Shown here: positions 17,117 through 19,845 of the stretch, piece by piece
Numbering within the stretch: the first letter of the stretch is position 1
Layout of the letters: each line of letters begins with the position of its first letter
Assembly (NCBI GenBank): GCA_900551625.1
Contig: URWZ01000004.1
Span: forward strand, 1-19,845
Direction of reading: 5' to 3'
DNA length: 19,845 nt
Origin: an uncultured Collinsella sp.
GTDB taxonomy: Bacteria > Actinomycetota > Coriobacteriia > Coriobacteriales > Coriobacteriaceae
Notes under the pieces: model-generated
Databases searched by the model: none
What the model saw: the letters and a program-made list of their open reading frames with translations, nothing else
Told to the model about the DNA's origin: nothing
Made by a program: the position numbers and the translations under genes

Positions 17117-17145
17117 ATTCTTGATGAGGGGGTTTGACATGTCAA
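17117..17145 (-). promoter_or_regulatory. Promoter of mgtA with palindrome over the -35 box
   Basis: On the - strand a consensus -35 TTGACA (17145-17140) and AAGAAT (17122-17117) are spaced by 17 bp. The -35 lies in the 12-bp palindrome TTGACATGTCAA (17134-17145), flanked by GGGG and ACCCC, which is a likely operator. The predicted start near 17110 gives a leader of about 275 nt before mgtA. Within the leader, hairpins GGGTA/TACCC (17085-17099) and AGCGC/GCGCT (17070-17082) precede the leader ORF. Confidence 0.55.
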
Positions 17146-17235
17146 CCCCATTGTTCGGAAAACCATTGCCCCTGACAAAGCCTTTACTGAATGCCGTGGC
17201 CTCAAAGTGCGCCCGCATCGATGCTCTGCCTGCGC

Positions 17236-17241
17236 TAAACT
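17236..17241 (+). promoter_or_regulatory. Possible -10 box for pyrE
   Basis: TAAACT lies 8 bases before an ATG at 17249 and 35 bases before the preferred pyrE start at 17276. No convincing -35 is present. If used, transcription would start near 17249. No PyrR-type attenuator is visible in this short leader. Confidence 0.3.
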
Positions 17242-17275
17242 GAAGAGCATGTACGCGATTACGAGAGGAGCCCGC

Positions 17276-17956
17276 ATGGAGGCTTACAAGCAAGAGTTCA
17301 TCAAGTTTATGGTTGAGTCCGACGTTCTTAAGTTCGGCAGCTTTACGCTCAAGAGCGGCCGTCAGTCCCCGTTCTTTATGAACGCCGGCGCCTACGTGAC
17401 GGGCTATCAGCTCAAGAAGCTGGGCGAGTATTACGCCCAGGCCATCCACGATAACTTTGGCGACGACTTTGATGTACTGTTTGGACCGGCCTACAAGGGT
17501 ATTCCGCTGGCCGTCGTGACCGCGATTGCCTACCACGAGCTGTACGGCAAGGAGGTCAAGTACTGCTGCGACCGCAAGGAGGCCAAGGACCACGGCGCCG
17601 ACAAGGGCAACCTGCTGGGCTACGAGCCCCAGGACGGCGACCGCGTGGTCATGGTCGAGGATGTCACCACCAGCGGCAAGTCCATCGACGAGACCTATCC
17701 CAAGGTTAAGGCTGCTGCCGACGTCGAAATCAAGGGTCTGATCGTGTCCCTCAACCGCATGGAGGTCGGCAAGGGTGGCGTGACCACCGCGCAGAAGGAG
17801 ATCGAGGCAAAGTACGGTTTCCCCGTCGCGAGCATCGTTTCTATGGCCGAGGTCGTCGAGACCCTCTACAACCACGAGATCGACGGCAAGGTTGTCATCG
17901 ACGACGAGCTCAAGACCGCCATCGACGCCTACTACGAGCAGTACGGAGCACGTTAG
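17276..17956 (+). CDS. pyrE: Orotate phosphoribosyltransferase
   Basis: Cytoplasmic enzyme of de novo pyrimidine synthesis that joins orotate and PRPP to give orotidine 5'-phosphate. The 226-aa length fits the family. The PRPP-binding motif VVMVEDVTTSGKS (124-136) is clear. The substrate loop region CCDRKEAKDHG (97-107) has the conserved Lys/His of the flexible loop, and LKSGRQSPFFMNAG (25-38) is the N-terminal substrate segment. The ATG at 17276 has GAGAGGAG upstream; the in-frame ATG at 17249 would add nine residues and could be used on a leaderless mRNA. It stands alone, without pyrF or other pyr genes in the window, and is divergent from mgtA. Confidence 0.96.
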   Translation: MEAYKQEFIKFMVESDVLKFGSFTLKSGRQSPFFMNAGAYVTGYQLKKLGEYYAQAIHDNFGDDFDVLFGPAYKGIPLAVVTAIAYHELYGKEVKYCCDRKEAKDHGADKGNLLGYEPQDGDRVVMVEDVTTSGKSIDETYPKVKAAADVEIKGLIVSLNRMEVGKGGVTTAQKEIEAKYGFPVASIVSMAEVVETLYNHEIDGKVVIDDELKTAIDAYYEQYGAR

Positions 17957-17984
17957 TTACGGCGTTTTACCAAACGCCGTAACT
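17955..17984. repeat. Perfect 13-bp hairpin overlapping the pyrE stop codon
   Basis: AGTTACGGCGTTT (17955-17967) and AAACGCCGTAACT (17972-17984) are exact complements with a TACC loop. The stem begins within the TAG stop codon. No T-run follows, so it may protect the mRNA 3' end while the hairpin at 18032 terminates. Confidence 0.75.
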
Positions 17985-18031
17985 GCTCGACGCTGCGCGG
18001 GCCGCATTTGGACAATCTGACGTTCAACTTC

Positions 18032-18066
18032 AAGGGCGCGACCAGAAGGTCAGCGCCCTTTCGTTT
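18032..18066 (+). terminator. Rho-independent terminator of pyrE
   Basis: AAGGGCGC-GACC (18032-18043) pairs with GGTC-a-GCGCCCTT (18048-18060) around an AGAA loop, with one bulged A, then TCGTTT. From here to the IS element (18067-18177) I see no gene, only pieces of the GGGGACGTTC repeat and a GGCACTT duplication (about 18149-18162). Confidence 0.8.
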
Positions 18067-18138
18067 CACGTCACCTTGTCTCAAATGCGACCCTCTCGCT
18101 GACTCTGCCATTACATCGGTGTTGCCGTGGTTGTTGAG

Positions 18139-18172
18139 TAGTCATTGGGCACTTGGCACTTGGGGACGTTCC
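18139..18172. repeat. GGGGACGTTC repeat fragment flanking the IS element
   Basis: TAGTCATTGGG (18139-18149) and TTGGGGACGTTCC (about 18160-18172) match the arm of the inverted repeat at 19759-19790, here split by two tandem GGCACTT units. Confidence 0.55.
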
Positions 18173-18177
18173 TTTTA

Positions 18178-18192
18178 ATATGAGCAGGACAT
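18178..18192. repeat. Inverted repeat of the IS110-family element, 3' side
   Basis: ATATGAGCAGGACAT is the exact complement of 19715-19729. Confidence 0.85.
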
Positions 18193-18205
18193 TGTCAAGA
18201 GGCAA

Positions 18206-18241
18206 AATCGGGCCTGGCCCCAACGATATGGGGTCAGGCCC
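18206..18241 (-). terminator. Terminator of the IS transcript
   Basis: Arms 18210-18222 and 18229-18241 (GGGCCTG-CCCCA type) match at 12 of 13 positions with a 6-nt loop. On the - strand the stem is followed by GATTTTG. It lies 18 bp inside the element end, so transcripts of the whole 3' non-coding end would stop here. Confidence 0.7.
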
Positions 18242-18495
18242 TCTCCCTATATCAACCCGTCCGCGGCGACCTCGGCGTGTCTTACCGACGCTCGTCTTTG
18301 CAGTTTAATATCCGCCCGTGGCGATCTCTCGCTGGGCAATCCGTTGCTACGGCTGAGGCTTCTACGTCGAACCGACAGTCTGTGCACGCGTGTGGCGCCC
18401 TGGGCGCTCGCAGAAAAGGGACCTGAGGTTCGCCTCAACGGCTTCGGATCAAACCGCTTCCGGGGTGATCGGCTTATGTGCGGGGGACCGCCCCC
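18242..18495 (-). ncRNA. Candidate bridge/seek RNA region in the IS 3' non-coding end
   Basis: About 250 nt of non-coding DNA between the transposase stop and the terminator. IS1111-type elements are known to encode their guide (bridge or seek) RNA in this end. Visible structure: GCGCC/GGCGC (18395-18407), TGAGG-TTCG-CCTCA (18424-18437), a GGGGG/CCCCC hairpin just past the stop codon, and two related 17-mers, CCGTCCGCGGCGACCTC (18257-18273) and CCGCCCGTGGCGATCTC (18312-18328), differing by three transitions. RNA boundaries and guide loops were not resolved by eye. Confidence 0.4.
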
Positions 18496-19608
18496 CTACG
18501 CCTCCTCGGCCATGAGGCCGACCGCCCATACCCAGCAGGCGAGCTCGCGCGCCGTGGCCACGTTCGCCTTGTTGCCGTGGACCCCGCGCGCGAGCAGCGC
18601 CTCCCGCCTCTCGACCAGCCTCCGCACGCCCTTGGCGGCATGCCTCCGGGCGACCCGGTCCGGGGCCTGGCCCCTGGCGAGGTCCTTCGGCCGCGCCGAG
18701 CACGTCAGGTAGTGCCACGCGGCCTCGACCAGCGTCTTTCTCAGGTGCTTGTTGCCGGCCTTGGTGATCGCGCCCCTGCGGTCGCTCTCCCCGCTGGAGT
18801 GCTCGGAGGGCGTCAGGCCGACCCACGCGGCGAACGAGCGGGCGTTCCTGAACCTCGAGAACTCGCCGGCCTCGAACACGAGGTCGGCGGCGGACGCGGT
18901 GTCTACGCCCTTGAGACAGCGCAGGGAGTCGACCCTCTTCCGCCACCTGGGCTTGCGGGCCTCGGCCTCGACGAGCCCCTCGAGCCTCGCCTTCTCCTCC
19001 GCCGCCCGCCTGACCGCGTCGACGTAGTAGGCGAGCACGTCGTTGTCGGCCCCCTCCGCGAACCTTATCGACTCGATCCAGGACCAGTGCGCCCGGGTCC
19101 AGTTGCCCTTCCTGCGGCCGGTGGGCGTCCTCTCGTCGAAGACGAGCCCGTGCCTGAGCAGGAACTTGGAGAGCCGCTGCTTCGAGCGCGAGAGGTCGTC
19201 CCTCGCGTCCTCGAGCGCCCTGGTCAGGTCGCGGGCGGCCTCGCACTCGTCGTCGGGGACCCACACCTCGACCACGTTGCCGACCGACAGCATGCGGGCG
19301 AGGAACTCGGCGTCGTTGCGGTCGTTCTTCCTGCGCCTGTCCGCGCTGGGCTTGATCATCTTCGAGACGGCGCCGACCACGCAGTCGACCCCCAGGCCGG
19401 TGAGCCTCTTCTGCAGGTCGAAGCCCGTGACCCCGGACTCGTACACGCACCTGGCCCCGGGGTCCACGGAACGGACCCACCCCGCGACGGCCCCGGCGTC
19501 GTAGCCGAAGGTCGCGCAGCGCACCTCCCCGGTCATGGCGTCGAGGGAGACTGCCTTTATCGAGCGGGCGTGGACGTCGAGTCCGACGAAGGTGGTAGTA
19601 TCGAGCAT
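18496..19608 (-). CDS. IS110-family transposase (DEDD recombinase)
   Basis: A 370-aa recombinase. The N-terminal RuvC-like DEDD domain shows D11 in FVGLDVH, E57 in VYESG, and D96/D99 in KNDRNDAEFLA. A coiled middle section (about 120-215) follows. The C-terminal Tnp domain begins LKGVDTASAADLVFEAGEF and carries the probable catalytic serine in SEHSSGES (S271/S272), then GAITKAGNKHLRKTLVEAAW. Length and motifs look intact. The ATG at 19608 is chosen over 19623 because GGAAGGGG lies 5-6 bases upstream of it. That site is paired in the hairpin 19611-19704, which suggests translational control. Family members move by guide-RNA-directed recombination through a circular intermediate. Confidence 0.95.
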   Translation of the reverse strand: MLDTTTFVGLDVHARSIKAVSLDAMTGEVRCATFGYDAGAVAGWVRSVDPGARCVYESGVTGFDLQKRLTGLGVDCVVGAVSKMIKPSADRRRKNDRNDAEFLARMLSVGNVVEVWVPDDECEAARDLTRALEDARDDLSRSKQRLSKFLLRHGLVFDERTPTGRRKGNWTRAHWSWIESIRFAEGADNDVLAYYVDAVRRAAEEKARLEGLVEAEARKPRWRKRVDSLRCLKGVDTASAADLVFEAGEFSRFRNARSFAAWVGLTPSEHSSGESDRRGAITKAGNKHLRKTLVEAAWHYLTCSARPKDLARGQAPDRVARRHAAKGVRRLVERREALLARGVHGNKANVATARELACWVWAVGLMAEEA

Positions 19609-19610
19609 GG

Positions 19611-19704
19611 GAGCCCCTTCCATGAATGCGGCGTGGCCGCCGCGGCTGAATTAGACACTCACCATTGTCGGCCTAATCCGCGGTCTTTCATGCAGCAGGG
19701 GCTC
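19611..19704 (-). promoter_or_regulatory. Nested hairpin sequestering the transposase ribosome-binding site
   Basis: Four stacked perfect pairings: GAGCCCCT (19611-19618) with 19697-19704, CATGAA (19621-19626) with 19687-19692, CCGCGG (19640-19645) with 19678-19683, and ATTAG (19650-19654) with 19673-19677, closing an 18-nt loop. In the - strand RNA the outermost stem covers the AAGGGG ribosome-binding site of the transposase. Confidence 0.65.
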
Positions 19705-19714
19705 TCAATGTTTT

Positions 19715-19729
19715 ATGTCCTGCTCATAT
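19715..19729. repeat. Inverted repeat of the IS110-family element, 5' side
   Basis: ATGTCCTGCTCATAT, exact complement of 18178-18192. Confidence 0.85.
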
Positions 19730-19758
19730 CGTCTCTGCCGGCACCTTGGGACACTCCT

Positions 19759-19841
19759 TAGTCATTGGGGACGTTCTTAAACGACTAGTCAAACAAGAAC
19801 GTCCCCAACGACTAGTCGTTTAAGAACGTCCCCAATGACTA
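19759..19841. repeat. Perfect 32-bp inverted repeat of the GGGGACGTTC family
   Basis: Arms 19759-19790 (begins TAGTCATTGGGGACGTTC) and 19810-19841 are exactly complementary. The 19-nt spacer contains a third, partial copy, AAGAACGTCCCCAAC (19795-19809), in the same direction as the right arm. Nearly the whole stretch from the IS end to the window edge is this repeat. No coding sequence is seen. Confidence 0.9.
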
Positions 19842-19845
19842 CTTG

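Larger units (their letters stand above)
18178..19729 (-). mobile_element. IS110-family insertion sequence, IS1111-like layout
   Basis: The element is bounded by perfect 15-bp inverted repeats, ATATGAGCAGGACAT (18178-18192) and its complement (19715-19729). True ends may lie a few bases outside, since IS1111-group elements have subterminal repeats. One transposase gene reads on the - strand. Non-coding ends are unequal: about 121 bp before the gene and about 318 bp after it. The coding part is richer in G+C than its neighbours, with AGG and CTC codons, which suggests recent arrival. No target duplication is seen, as expected for this family. Confidence 0.8.

Noticed and set aside
18478..19761. 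427-codon + strand frame across the IS element
   Set aside because: Antisense to the intact IS110-family transposase; composition is a mirror of the GC-rich codons.

Overview
The window reads as chromosomal DNA of a GC-rich gut actinobacterium of the class Coriobacteriia, most likely a Collinsella-like species. This is inferred from base composition, gene content (luxS, a DUF4867 protein, a phospho-beta-glucosidase, short LuxR-type regulators) and many palindromic intergenic repeats built around GGGGACAG and GGGGACGTTC. No 16S rRNA, tRNA or CRISPR array is visible, so the taxonomic call cannot be proved from this sequence.

Layout. 1-4700 (+ strand): a glycerol-kinase-like FGGY kinase, luxS with its own promoter, a DUF4867 protein, a repeat-rich gap, and a GH1 6-phospho-beta-glucosidase that ends inside a 108-bp hairpin. 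4962-8958 (+): a three-gene signalling operon joined by 4-bp overlaps. It encodes a multi-pass membrane protein with a degenerate kinase-like tail, a NarL/DesK-type histidine kinase and a NarL/LuxR response regulator. 9068-13365 (- strand): a lipoprotein gene, then (reading upstream on the same strand) a three-gene cassette with a DUF4428 zinc-ribbon protein, a membrane zinc-ribbon protein and an SPFH protein with two zinc ribbons. This resembles the Bacillus subtilis ydjG-ydjH-ydjI genes but has no PspA gene beside it. 13471-13896 (+): a short LuxR-type HTH gene whose 5' end looks repeat-derived. 14066-17145 (-): an MgtA/MgtB-type magnesium P-type ATPase with a leader of about 275 nt that carries a possible 23-codon leader ORF. 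17276-17956 (+): pyrE. 18178-19729: an IS110-family element on the - strand with 15-bp inverted repeats and a long structured 3' non-coding end. 19759-19841: a perfect 32-bp inverted repeat at the window edge.

How it fits together. The left part handles carbon-source phosphorylation and hydrolysis of phosphorylated beta-glucosides, plus recycling of S-ribosylhomocysteine to AI-2 precursor. The middle holds an apparently complete phosphorelay of unknown stimulus and a probable membrane-stress or membrane-organisation cassette. The right part holds Mg2+ uptake and pyrimidine synthesis, transcribed divergently from a shared control region, then mobile DNA. The best candidates for something undescribed are the mgtA leader (uORF plus competing stems), the IS110 element with a probable guide-RNA end and a nested hairpin over its own ribosome-binding site, the PspA-less SPFH/zinc-ribbon cassette, the pseudokinase-kinase-regulator operon, and the palindromic repeat families. 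All function calls are by eye, without database searches.
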